From NCBI RefSeq assembly GCF_000807775.2, contig NZ_CP047385.1:1240001-1304000 (forward strand): DNA of 64,000 nt, written 5' to 3'. The position numbers and the translations under genes were made by a program. The notes below the pieces were generated by a model, which ran no database searches, was not told the origin of the DNA, and saw only the letters and a list, made by a program, of their open reading frames with translations. Of the stretch, positions 44,612 through 53,699 are shown piece by piece (the first letter of the stretch is position 1; each line of letters begins with the position of its first letter). The stretch is from Pandoraea fibrosis. GTDB lineage: Bacteria > Pseudomonadota > Gammaproteobacteria > Burkholderiales > Burkholderiaceae.

Positions 44612-45772
44612 ATGAAAGTCCTGTCTATATTCGGCACGCGCCCCGAAGCAATCAAGATGGCGCCTCTCGTAAGTGCGCTCGATGACGAACCCGGCATCGA
44701 GAGTGTGGTGTGCGTGACCGGCCAGCATCGGCAGATGCTCGATCAGGTGATGTCGCTTTTCGGGCTGACGGCCAAGTACGATCTGGAAGTCATGGTGCCG
44801 AATCAGACGCTCAACGGCCTGTTCTCGCGTGCCATCGAGCGGGTCGACGCCGTGCTCGAAGCCGAAAAGCCCGATTACGTATTGGTTCATGGCGACACGA
44901 GTACCGCGTCGGCATGCGCGCTCGCGGCCTTTCATCGCCGCATTCGCATTGGTCACGTCGAAGCGGGGCTGCGCACCGGCGACCTGAGTAAGCCCTTCCC
45001 CGAAGAGATGAATCGCCGCGTGGTCGATGCCGTTGGCGACTGGCTGTTCGCACCGACACAAACGTCCCGCGCCAATCTGCTGCGCGAGAACCTCCATGGC
45101 AAGATCGCCGTGACCGGTAACACGGTGATCGATGCATTAGCCACGCTCACTGCGCGCCTGCGCGACGACTCGCCGCTCAGCGCAGAGATCGCCGCGCGTT
45201 ATCCGTGGATCGACCCCGGCCGCCGTCTGCTGCTCGTGACCGGTCATCGTCGGGAGAGCTTCGGCGATGGCTTCCAGAACATCTGTGCCGCGCTGGCCGA
45301 ACTTGCGCGTCGCGACGATCTTCAGATCGTCTATCCGGTGCACCTGAACCCTGCCGTGCGCGAAGTCGTGATGCAGGAACTGTCCGGCTTTGGCAGCGTG
45401 CATCTGATCGATCCGCTCGACTACGTGGAATTTGTCTGGTTCATGCAGCGCGCGTACATCATCCTGACGGACTCGGGCGGGGTGCAGGAAGAAGCGCCGT
45501 ATCTCGGCAAACCGGTGCTGGTCATGCGCGATGTGACCGAGCGCCCCGAGGCCGTCGAAGCGGGCACTGTGGCGCTGGTCGGCGCTAACCGCGAGCGGAT
45601 CGTGGCCGGCGTCACCCGCCTGCTCGACGATGTTGCCTATCACGCGTCGTTTTCCCGTCGGCTCAATCCTTATGGCGACGGCCACGCAGCCGGTCGTATC
45701 GTCGACGCGCTGTGTGGGCGGCCGATGGTGGAGTTCGATCCCGGTCACGCTGGCAGTACGCGCGCGCGCTGA
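44612..45772 (+). CDS. wecB: UDP-GlcNAc 2-epimerase
   Basis: 386 residues from the ATG at 44,612 (AAGAAGAG upstream); earlier in-frame starts lack the family opening. It begins KVLSIFGTRPEAIKMAPLV and has VCVTGQHRQMLDQVM, VLVHGDTSTASACALAAF, GHVEAGLRTGDLSKPFPEEM, NR, VTGHRRESFG and TDSGGVQEEAPYLGKPVLVM, all diagnostic of non-hydrolysing WecB. It turns UDP-GlcNAc into UDP-ManNAc in the cytoplasm. As first gene of this operon it should feed the NfrB-like synthase; in E. coli wecB (nfrC) is needed for the NfrA/NfrB glycan. No UDP-ManNAc dehydrogenase gene is adjacent, so ManNAc rather than ManNAcA is the expected sugar. Confidence 0.96.
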   Translation: MKVLSIFGTRPEAIKMAPLVSALDDEPGIESVVCVTGQHRQMLDQVMSLFGLTAKYDLEVMVPNQTLNGLFSRAIERVDAVLEAEKPDYVLVHGDTSTASACALAAFHRRIRIGHVEAGLRTGDLSKPFPEEMNRRVVDAVGDWLFAPTQTSRANLLRENLHGKIAVTGNTVIDALATLTARLRDDSPLSAEIAARYPWIDPGRRLLLVTGHRRESFGDGFQNICAALAELARRDDLQIVYPVHLNPAVREVVMQELSGFGSVHLIDPLDYVEFVWFMQRAYIILTDSGGVQEEAPYLGKPVLVMRDVTERPEAVEAGTVALVGANRERIVAGVTRLLDDVAYHASFSRRLNPYGDGHAAGRIVDALCGRPMVEFDPGHAGSTRAR

Positions 45773-45784
45773 GGGAGATCATCG

Positions 45785-48160
45785 ATGCTGTCCGAATCGC
45801 TCACGCCCCCGAATTCAACGGCCTTGCCGATGTCGTCCAACTCTGTGTCGTCGCCCGCGCGCGATGTCACGTCAACTCACGGAACGCCCATGTCGTTGCC
45901 TAACCCCATGCGTATTCACAGTGCTTCCTCCCGCCAGCCGACACGTGCCGGCGCACGCCACACCTCGACGATTTCGGCCATCGCGCTCGGCGCACTGGCG
46001 CTCGTGAGCGCGCTGTGCCCGGCGGTATCGCACGCCAGTGCGTTGGGCGACGGCGTTCGCGCACTTGGCGCCGGTGCCAATCTGACGCGCAACATCGCGT
46101 TGTCGGACCTTGGCATCACGGCACCGGTCGTACTCGCGGGCGACGCGAACCAGGAGTTCTATCTGCCGGTACCGAAGGGCCTTGCGCTGGCCGACGCGTC
46201 GGTTGCCTTCGACGGTCGCTATCTGAAGGGCGCGGCGGGTCCCGCCTCGGTTGTGCTGTCCATCGACGGCCAACCGATGACGTCGCAATCGGTGCCCGAT
46301 GGCGACGGCCCGCTTCAGCGCAATCTGGCGGTCTCGTCGCGTGCCCGTGACACAGGCTTCGTCCGTCTGGGCGTGAACTGGCATTCGCGCACGGGAACGT
46401 ACCGTTGCGAGCCGGATCGATCGATGGCCAATTCGGTCACGATTTCGCCACAGACCCGTCTGACGTATCGCATCGACCCGAAGTCGGTAGCGAGTCTCGA
46501 CGACGCCTGGAGCACACTGCCGGGCGCGCCTGCGCTGCTCGTGGCAGGCAAGAAACTGGATAAGGATGCGTTCGACAGCGCTTGGCGTGTCGGCGTAGCA
46601 CTGGAGCGTAGCGGCAGGCGCGTCATCGTGCGTGCATTGCCCGCCGTTGGCGATGGGGTGGACACGCGTGGCGTCGAGGTACCGGCGGCGCTGGCCGGTG
46701 TGCCCGCGTTCGCGGCCATCAAGGACAACAGCGCGTCTCATAAGCTGGCCAGCGACGCCGAACTCGGTGCGTTGCTCGCCGTGGGCGCGCCGTCGGTGAG
46801 TGGCGAAGTGGTGGTGGCCGACGCGGCGCTGCGTGCCCGCATGACAGCCGCGCTCGACGCGCTGCAAGCCCAGTTCTCGAGCGACAGCGATGCGGCTGCG
46901 GCTTTCAAGGCCTGGCGCGCCGCACGCGCCCCGCTCTCGATTGACGCACTGGCCGCCAAGCAGATTCGCCTGACACCGATGGGCGGCCAGTCGGTGATTG
47001 CCATTGCTGGCGATGCCGGTGCACAGGCTGCCGGTCTTTTCGACGATTCGCTGCGCCGTTTGCTGGTGTCGAATAACGTGACGGCACCGATCGCTCACAC
47101 GCCGGATATCGAGGACAAGCAGGTCGTGCGGCTGTCGAGCCTGGGCGGTTCGGCCGATAGCTTCGACGTGCTGGCGCGCGGCGACTGGACGGTGAGCTTC
47201 CCGCTGACTGCCGTCGCCTCGGGCGGACGCATGCCGGGCGAAATCTCGCTCTATCTGTCGGCAGCGCCGGGGCCGGCGGCATCCAAGCCTGTCGCGACCG
47301 TGTTCTGGAATGGCATTTTGCTGGCGGCCAAGCAACTGGACGCCAACGGTCGTCCGGAACAACTCAAGGCCCGCGTGCCGGGCTATGCGCTGGGCGTGAA
47401 CAACATTTTGCGCGTGTCGGTACAGCGTCAGCCGTACTCGGCCGACTGTAACGAAATTCCGCAGGCGTATCCGGTCAATGTGTTGCCGGCGGCGAGCTAT
47501 GTGCGCCCGGGCAAGGCCGAGCCGGATGGCACGTTCGTGGGCCTGCTGCCGCTCATGGCGGGCGATCCGCAATTGATCGTACCGGATCGCTATCTGGCGG
47601 CTGCACCGGAGAACATCAAACGCGTGATCGGCATCGCGGCGGCAAGCGGACTGTCTCCTTCGCGCGCCGAACTGACGGTGGCCGCGGGCGACAAGTCCGT
47701 CAAGCCGGGCAAGCCGTTCGTCGCCATGGAAGTGCAGATCGACGGGGCGAAGCCTTCTGCCGTCGTGACCGATCGCAAGCGTCTGGAGATCGGCGGCAAG
47801 GACGCCAAGTGGCTCGATATGACGGGGTTGCAACGTCTTTCAACGGCGGAAGTCGTTCGCGGCGGCGGTCAAGATGGCTTGCTCTGGTATGCGATCGGCG
47901 AACCGACGGCTGACGTGGGCGTGCCGTTCCTGCTCAATCGCGGCAACCTCGCGATCATCGGCCCGAGCGGTCCGGTCGCGTGGATCGACACGAGCAATCC
48001 GGATGCCAGTCTGCCCCCTGGGGCCGGCGAGAGCGCGTTCTACGAATGGCGCCGCTATGTGTCGTGGGGCGTGCCTGCCATTGCCATCGCGCTGCTTGTG
48101 CTGCTGCTGATCTTGATTCTGGCGCTGCGTGCCGGGCGCAAGAACAAGAGTGATCATTAA
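45785..48160 (+). CDS. BcsB-like periplasmic glycan-synthase partner
   Basis: 791 residues; GGGAG is seven bases before the ATG at 45,785. A long basic leader precedes the signal segment (SAIALGALALVSALCPAVSHA). The body has BcsB-type jelly-roll and flavodoxin-like blocks (LSDLGITAPVVLAGDANQEF, VRLGVNWHSRTGTYRCEPDR, LDDAWSTLPGAPALLVAGKK, FPLTAVASGGRMPGEISLYL) and a C-terminal single membrane anchor (VPAIAIALLVLLLILILALR). In cellulose systems BcsB sits in the periplasm and completes the synthase channel. Here it stands immediately before the NfrB-like synthase, so it may do the same for a non-cellulose glycan, a role resembling E. coli YbcH by position. The family call is by pattern. Confidence 0.8.
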   Translation: MLSESLTPPNSTALPMSSNSVSSPARDVTSTHGTPMSLPNPMRIHSASSRQPTRAGARHTSTISAIALGALALVSALCPAVSHASALGDGVRALGAGANLTRNIALSDLGITAPVVLAGDANQEFYLPVPKGLALADASVAFDGRYLKGAAGPASVVLSIDGQPMTSQSVPDGDGPLQRNLAVSSRARDTGFVRLGVNWHSRTGTYRCEPDRSMANSVTISPQTRLTYRIDPKSVASLDDAWSTLPGAPALLVAGKKLDKDAFDSAWRVGVALERSGRRVIVRALPAVGDGVDTRGVEVPAALAGVPAFAAIKDNSASHKLASDAELGALLAVGAPSVSGEVVVADAALRARMTAALDALQAQFSSDSDAAAAFKAWRAARAPLSIDALAAKQIRLTPMGGQSVIAIAGDAGAQAAGLFDDSLRRLLVSNNVTAPIAHTPDIEDKQVVRLSSLGGSADSFDVLARGDWTVSFPLTAVASGGRMPGEISLYLSAAPGPAASKPVATVFWNGILLAAKQLDANGRPEQLKARVPGYALGVNNILRVSVQRQPYSADCNEIPQAYPVNVLPAASYVRPGKAEPDGTFVGLLPLMAGDPQLIVPDRYLAAAPENIKRVIGIAAASGLSPSRAELTVAAGDKSVKPGKPFVAMEVQIDGAKPSAVVTDRKRLEIGGKDAKWLDMTGLQRLSTAEVVRGGGQDGLLWYAIGEPTADVGVPFLLNRGNLAIIGPSGPVAWIDTSNPDASLPPGAGESAFYEWRRYVSWGVPAIAIALLVLLLILILALRAGRKNKSDH

Positions 48161-48179
48161 TGCATAGCGCCGGGTTGAC

Positions 48180-49877
48180 GTGATCTCCTCACTCTATTGG
48201 CCGTATCTGGTTGCCGACTACTATCGCGGGCTTGAGGTGGCAAGCGCGGTGGTCGGCGTCATCATCCTGCTATCGAGTATCGACGACTTGTTCGTCGACC
48301 TCTGGTACTGGGTGCGCCAGGCCTACCGGTCGCTGTTCATCCGGCGGCGCTACACGCCGTTGCAGGCGTCGCAGTTGCGTGAAGTTCGCGAGCAGCCGCT
48401 CGCCATCATGGTGCCGGCGTGGCTCGAGTACGACGTGATTGCCGCCATGCTCGAGAGCATGGTGGGCACGCTCGAGTACAAGAACTACATGATCTTCGTC
48501 GGCACGTATAAGAACGACGCCAAGACGAAGAACGAAGTCGAGCGCATGCGTCGACGCTATCGCCAGTTGGTTCATGTGGAAGTGCCTCACGACGGGCCGA
48601 CTTGCAAGGCCGACTGCCTGAACTGGATCGTGCAGGCGATCTTCAAACAGAATCAGCAGCAGCCCGAGCCGTTCGCCGGCGTGATCCTGCACGACAGCGA
48701 AGACGTGCTTCACCCGCTGGAGCTGAAGTATTACAACTACCTGCTGCCGCGCATCGATTTCATTCAGTTGCCGGTGACGTCGCTCGAGCGCGAATGGTAC
48801 GAACTCGTCGCCGGCACTTACATGGACGAATTCGCCGAATGGCACACGAAGGATCTGGTGGTTCGCGAGAGTCTGTCGAAGATGGTGCCGTCGGCGGGCG
48901 TGGGCACATGCTTCTCGCGCCGCGCCCTTGAAGAGCTGGCCGCCGAGACGCAAAACCAGCCTTTCAACACCGATACGCTCACCGAAGACTACGACATCGG
49001 CGCACGACTGGCGCGCCGTGGCATGAAGCAGATCTTCGGCAAGTTCCCGGTCGAGTACGTGATCAAGCGCGCTGGCCTTTTCGGCTTCGGCAAGGAGAAA
49101 GTGTCGACGATCCGCATGCCCCTCGGCATTCGCGAATACTTCCCCAACACGTTCAAGACGGCTTATCGGCAGAAGGCTCGCTGGACGCTGGGCATCGGGC
49201 TGCAAGGCTGGGCGCAGGTCGGCTGGCAGGGATCGCTCGCGACGAAGTACCTGCTGTTCCGTGACCGCAAGGGGCTGGCGACGTCGTTCATTGCGATCAT
49301 TGCCTACGTGTTGCTGCTCAATTTCGTGCTGTTTCTGATTGCCGACAAGCTGGGCTGGTGGAAGGTGTATTACCCGTCGATCTTTCCGCCCAATGGCTGG
49401 GTCATGACGCTCATGAGCCTGAATGCCATTGCGCTGGCGTTGCGCGTATCGCAGCGCAGCTTCTTCGTGTACCACATGTACGGCTGGGAACACGCGTTGC
49501 TCGCCGCCCCGCGCATGGTGATCGGCAACTTCATCAATGCGATGGCCGCTGCGCGCGCGTGGCGTCTGTTTATCGTCCACCTCATCACGGGCAAACGCCT
49601 GGTGTGGGACAAGACGATGCACGACTTCCCCTCGACCGATCAGCTCACGCAGCAGCGTCAGCGATTGGGCGAGCTGTTGTTGTCGTGGCAAGCCATCGAT
49701 GAGACCAAGTTGGCATTCGCACTGGAGACGCAGGCCCGCGAAGGCCGCCCGCTGGGTGAAATTCTCATGCAACTGGGCTGGCTGGACGAAGCCACGCTCT
49801 CCGAAGCCATCTCGTTTCAGCAAGGTGTGGCCGCCCCGTCGCTGCAGCCTGCCAATCTTCCCTCTGCCGCGACATGA
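48180..49877 (+). CDS. nfrB: NfrB-like glycosyltransferase with C-terminal MshEN c-di-GMP domain
   Basis: 565 residues, GTG start at 48,180. Two N-terminal membrane stretches precede a GT2 domain with DSEDVLHPLE (DxD-type), TEDYDIGARLARRG (TED) and RQKARWTLGI (Q/RxxRW), then further membrane helices (about 365-440). The C-terminal ~75 residues contain two MshEN motifs: RLGELLLSWQAIDETKLAFA (ending LETQ) and PLGEILMQLGWLDEATLSEA (ending ISFQ), the pattern known to bind c-di-GMP. This is the layout of E. coli NfrB, which makes the N4 glycan receptor, a ManNAc-containing polymer. WecB supplies the donor and the NfrA-like gene overlaps the stop (ATGA). Activity should depend on c-di-GMP. Confidence 0.92.
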   Translation: MISSLYWPYLVADYYRGLEVASAVVGVIILLSSIDDLFVDLWYWVRQAYRSLFIRRRYTPLQASQLREVREQPLAIMVPAWLEYDVIAAMLESMVGTLEYKNYMIFVGTYKNDAKTKNEVERMRRRYRQLVHVEVPHDGPTCKADCLNWIVQAIFKQNQQQPEPFAGVILHDSEDVLHPLELKYYNYLLPRIDFIQLPVTSLEREWYELVAGTYMDEFAEWHTKDLVVRESLSKMVPSAGVGTCFSRRALEELAAETQNQPFNTDTLTEDYDIGARLARRGMKQIFGKFPVEYVIKRAGLFGFGKEKVSTIRMPLGIREYFPNTFKTAYRQKARWTLGIGLQGWAQVGWQGSLATKYLLFRDRKGLATSFIAIIAYVLLLNFVLFLIADKLGWWKVYYPSIFPPNGWVMTLMSLNAIALALRVSQRSFFVYHMYGWEHALLAAPRMVIGNFINAMAAARAWRLFIVHLITGKRLVWDKTMHDFPSTDQLTQQRQRLGELLLSWQAIDETKLAFALETQAREGRPLGEILMQLGWLDEATLSEAISFQQGVAAPSLQPANLPSAAT

Positions 49878-52639
49878 AGACGCCTTTGACGCCCTTTCGC
49901 ACACTCGCACTTGTTACGGCGATGGCCTGTTGTTGGTCCGCGCTCCCCACTTCGGCATTCGCCCAGGCATCGGCCACGGCCGACAAGGCCGCTGGCGAAG
50001 CGCCGCTGTCGGGGCAGGCATGGAAGCTGGCCGATCAGGCTTACAAGCACTATCAGGCGGGTCGCTTTGCGCAAGCCGCAACGGCAGCCGCGGGGGCGGC
50101 TCGTCTGCGTCCCGACGTTCTGCGCCTGCGCATGCTGCTCATCTATTCGCTGCAACGCGCGGGCAAGATCGACGACGCGCGCAAGGCTGTCGACGACGCG
50201 CTCAAATACGGCTTCAATGCACCGGCTTTGCGTGACGCGAATACCAACCTCGCGCAGGCGCAGGCAAGCGGCCCCCCGCCGACCGAGGCGTACCGGCGTG
50301 GTTTCCCTATCGCGACGCAGGCCTATACCGAATACAACGCTCAGCAATATGCGGAGTCTGCGGCGCATGCGGAACAGGCGTTCCGTATCGACCCATCGCA
50401 AGGCGCGTGGGCGCTGTTGTGGATCGGCGCACTCGAGGCACAGGAAAAGCTCGACGACGGTGTGGCTGCGGCCAACACCGCGATATCGCTCGGCGCGCCG
50501 AATACCTCGGATCTGAAGGCCCGTATTCAGGTGCTGCGCGCACGCAAGGCCGTCGATCCGGCCAGCCAGGGCTATCAGGCGATCATCGATAACCAGCCCA
50601 AAAATGCGATTCCTTTTGCGCGCGAGGCTGTCGGTCTCGCACCGGAAGACGACAGCTACCGGCTGCTGCTGATCTCGGCACTCATGCTCGACAATCAGTT
50701 GCAGGAAGCGGAAGACGCGGCGTCCGATGCGCTCAAGCAAAACGACGAGAACACCGTGGCGCTGGAGATGCGCGGATATCTGCGTCAGCTTCAGGGCAAG
50801 AAGGCCCTCGCCGATGCGGACTTCGACGAAGCGATCAAGCAGGACTGGCTGGACGAAGGACAGATCCGCAACGTTCGCCTGATCGCGGCCGACGCGGCGC
50901 TCGCGGGCGGCGATCATGCGCGTGCCATCGCGCTCCTCGCTCCCCTCGGCGACAAAGACGACGCGGTGAAATCGCGCCTGAAGATCGCGCGTTCAAGCAA
51001 GCGCCCACCGCCGACGCTCACGCAGGTCAACTTCCCGGCGCCGATTCAGGACCCACGCGAAACGCCCTACGGCACCGTCTACGAACTGCTGCCCTATGAC
51101 ACAGTGGGTTACGGCGGGCCGTCCGCACAAGCCTACGCTGCCTATGACCGCGAGGATTATCAGGAAGCGATCAAGCAGGCGCGCCGCGCGGTCGAGCTGG
51201 ACCCGAAGAGCCCGATCTACCAGAGCTTGCTGACGACGACGTTGGCGGCAGGCAACTCGGCGCAGGCGAAAGAGGCGGGCGACCGGATCGAGAAGGCCCT
51301 CGCAGAGAAGCCGGGCGATCCGGACCTGCTGGTTCAGCGTGGCTATTTGCGTCAACGCATTGGCGAACCCGCGTTGGCCGTCGAAGATTTTCAGGCGGCG
51401 CGCGCGAGCGGCAAGGCGTCGCCCGATGTTGTGCTCGCGGAAGGATATGCGCTCTCAGCGGCTGGCCGCAAAGCCGATGCCGAAGCGACATTCCGCAAGG
51501 CCATCGACGACTACGATGCGAACCGTTTGTCGCTCACGCCCGAACAACTCTACGACACGCGTGGCGCCATTGCCGACGTCTCGCGGCAATGGGGGGCTAC
51601 GGTCTCGGTGGGGTATCGCGGTGCGCGTCCCGCTGGGGGGAGCCTGGGCGGAGCGGCGATCTCGGTACCGGGCAATGCGGTATTCAGTACTGCCGAAGTC
51701 TTCTGGCGTCCGCGTGGCTGGTTGAATTCGAACGACCACGCGTTCGAAGTGTATGGCCAGTTGACAAACACGTTGTACGACGCCGGAGGCCGAACCGTTG
51801 CGCAATCCGGTCTGGACCCGTGCAGTCAGGCGCCGATCAATATCGATCCGACGTCGAACCGTGGCAGCGCCGGCTTCCCGACGACGGTGGGTATTCTGGG
51901 GGTGCGATTCACCCCGTCGACCGAGTTGGGACTGACGTTCGGTCTGGAGCGTCAATTCCTGCTCGGGTCGGCGACCCGCTCCGGCACCTTCCAGCCGAAG
52001 CGGCAGGATCTGCAATGTACGCTCAATCAGAGCAACCAGACGGCCAACTACCACGCCAATGCGGGTAACGGCGGTTGGCAAGCCTATGCCACTTACGGGT
52101 ACTACATCGGCAGCGAGCTACGCATGGATCAGCCTAGCTGGTTCACGCTCGAAAGCTATATTCAGGCGGGCTATTCGTGGCAAGACCTGCCGTCCGATCT
52201 CTGGCTCACGGACAACACGACGGGCGCGGCCACCACTAGCACGTCGGGTAAGGTCAAGCGGCGGCAGTATTTTGCGGCTTTCGAAGTGCGTGCCGGGCAG
52301 AGCTTCCGCATGGATCAGATCAGCGAGCACCTCGTGCTGTATCCCTACGTGGTCCTCGCGGGCGATTGGCTCAAGAATGCCGACAGCGTGGAGGGGCTCG
52401 CGATCAACGATCAGGGCGTGCCGCCGCAAGCCGTCAACAGCTATGACCTGCTGGGCAATAGTTCGTCGTGGTCGCTGGGCGCGGGTGTCGGTTTCAACGT
52501 TCGCTACTACTTCCGCTCGGATCACTACAACACCGCGCGATCGTACGTCGATTTCGCCACGCAGTATCGCTTCAACATCGGTGGTGGCCAGGCGGATCGG
52601 GCGAAGGGGCTGTTCCTGACGTTCACGCTTTCGTACTGA
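49874..52639 (+). CDS. nfrA: NfrA-like outer-membrane TPR and beta-barrel glycan exporter
   Basis: 921 residues; ATG overlaps the nfrB stop. Signal peptide (LALVTAMACCWSALPTSAFA), then a long TPR superhelix in the periplasm (about 30-560; e.g. AYDREDYQEAIKQARRAVEL, DPKSPIYQSLLTTTLAAGNS) and a C-terminal barrel region (SVGYRGARPAGG onward) ending in aromatic Y (LFLTFTLSY). The same TPR-barrel layout is used by BcsC, PgaA and AlgK/AlgE; the order NfrB-NfrA favours NfrA. Its task would be export of the polymer through the outer membrane. In E. coli NfrA is the adsorption protein for phage N4, so a related podophage receptor is possible here. Confidence 0.9.
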   Translation: MKTPLTPFRTLALVTAMACCWSALPTSAFAQASATADKAAGEAPLSGQAWKLADQAYKHYQAGRFAQAATAAAGAARLRPDVLRLRMLLIYSLQRAGKIDDARKAVDDALKYGFNAPALRDANTNLAQAQASGPPPTEAYRRGFPIATQAYTEYNAQQYAESAAHAEQAFRIDPSQGAWALLWIGALEAQEKLDDGVAAANTAISLGAPNTSDLKARIQVLRARKAVDPASQGYQAIIDNQPKNAIPFAREAVGLAPEDDSYRLLLISALMLDNQLQEAEDAASDALKQNDENTVALEMRGYLRQLQGKKALADADFDEAIKQDWLDEGQIRNVRLIAADAALAGGDHARAIALLAPLGDKDDAVKSRLKIARSSKRPPPTLTQVNFPAPIQDPRETPYGTVYELLPYDTVGYGGPSAQAYAAYDREDYQEAIKQARRAVELDPKSPIYQSLLTTTLAAGNSAQAKEAGDRIEKALAEKPGDPDLLVQRGYLRQRIGEPALAVEDFQAARASGKASPDVVLAEGYALSAAGRKADAEATFRKAIDDYDANRLSLTPEQLYDTRGAIADVSRQWGATVSVGYRGARPAGGSLGGAAISVPGNAVFSTAEVFWRPRGWLNSNDHAFEVYGQLTNTLYDAGGRTVAQSGLDPCSQAPINIDPTSNRGSAGFPTTVGILGVRFTPSTELGLTFGLERQFLLGSATRSGTFQPKRQDLQCTLNQSNQTANYHANAGNGGWQAYATYGYYIGSELRMDQPSWFTLESYIQAGYSWQDLPSDLWLTDNTTGAATTSTSGKVKRRQYFAAFEVRAGQSFRMDQISEHLVLYPYVVLAGDWLKNADSVEGLAINDQGVPPQAVNSYDLLGNSSSWSLGAGVGFNVRYYFRSDHYNTARSYVDFATQYRFNIGGGQADRAKGLFLTFTLSY

Positions 52640-52684
52640 GTCTTTGGGCATGACAGATTTTTATCGATATCCAGGAGTGGTTGT

Positions 52685-53695
52685 ATGACCCCCGATGCTT
52701 TCGAATCTCGCGCGCCGCGCCGCATGGGCACTGGCATGCTTCGCTGTCTGGCCGCCTGTGCCATGACACTGGTTTTCGCCGCTGCGCAGGCGCAAGACGC
52801 CTCGACGCTCATTATTCGCGGCAAGGACAACTGGCTGTTTCCGGGGTGGGGCAGTCTCACGCAGGTCGACACGCGCGGGATCGATGCGAATACCGAACTC
52901 GTGCGCGAGGCGCGCGATGCGCTCGCGGCACGCAACATCAAACTCGAAGTGTTGTTGCTGCCGGACAAATCGCTGTTCTATCAGGACAAGCTGCCCGACG
53001 GCAAAGTCATGAGCCCCGAGGTCAAGGCGCGCTACAAGACGATTCTTGGCAAGCTGCAAGCCGCCGGTATCACGACCTTCGACGACGAAGTCATTCTGCG
53101 TCGCATCAAGGACGGCGGTCAGGACGTGTACTACCGCACCGACCAGCACTGGACACAGGTGGCAGCGGACGCCACCGCGCAGGCGACGGCCGACATGATC
53201 CGCAAGGACGTGCCGAATCTGTCGGGACAACCGGGCACCGGTTTGCCGCTGGGCGGCATGGTCAATGACCGCCGTTACGGCGATCTGGCCGATCTTTTCC
53301 TGACGGCAGACGAGCGCAAGAAGATCGGCCGTGAGGTGTTCACGGTGCGCCGCCCGTCGGAAGGTCAGGCGCTGCTCGACGACGCGCCCGCACCGGTGCA
53401 CGTCACGGGCCACAGCATGATGCAGCCGTACTTCGGTTTCCCGCAGAAGCTTTCCAACCTGCTTGACCGTCCGGTCTCCGTCAACTGGAAGCCGGGTAAC
53501 GTGGGTCAATGGGTCATGCTGCTCGAATACCTGGAGTCGCCGGCGTTCAAGCAGACCAAGCCGCAGGTACTGGTCTGGCAGATCTTCGAACCGGCTTATT
53601 CGCAAGGCCCGGATGCGTCCGGTCTGTGGGACAACGCCTCGATCATGACGCCCGACACATGGCGCAAGCGTCTGAAGGCTGCAACGGGAAATTAA
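52685..53695 (+). CDS. AlgJ/AlgX-like SGNH acyltransferase-type protein (first copy)
   Basis: 336 residues with AGGAG before the ATG. Signal peptide (LRCLAACAMTLVFAAAQAQ), then the AlgJ/AlgX layout: NWLFPGWGS near the start, KLEVLLLPDKSLFYQDKLPD, the Asp-His part of the triad in YYRTDQHWTQVAA, and the Ser motif in HVTGHSMMQPYFGF (GHS where AlgJ has GTS/GDS). In alginate and acetylated cellulose systems these periplasmic proteins pass acyl groups to the polymer with AlgI. Presence next to an NfrAB-type synthase points to a modified glycan. It is one of two such genes in tandem. Confidence 0.85.
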   Translation: MTPDAFESRAPRRMGTGMLRCLAACAMTLVFAAAQAQDASTLIIRGKDNWLFPGWGSLTQVDTRGIDANTELVREARDALAARNIKLEVLLLPDKSLFYQDKLPDGKVMSPEVKARYKTILGKLQAAGITTFDDEVILRRIKDGGQDVYYRTDQHWTQVAADATAQATADMIRKDVPNLSGQPGTGLPLGGMVNDRRYGDLADLFLTADERKKIGREVFTVRRPSEGQALLDDAPAPVHVTGHSMMQPYFGFPQKLSNLLDRPVSVNWKPGNVGQWVMLLEYLESPAFKQTKPQVLVWQIFEPAYSQGPDASGLWDNASIMTPDTWRKRLKAATGN

Positions 53696-53699
53696 GCGC

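Noticed and set aside
45872..47833. 653-codon minus-strand frame opposite the BcsB-like gene
   Set aside because: Arg/His-rich antisense translation with no motif; plus strand explains the region.
45785..52639. Cellulose synthase operon
   Set aside because: No BcsA with a PilZ domain, no BcsZ cellulase; the synthase has NfrB layout with a C-terminal MshEN region, and WecB points to ManNAc.
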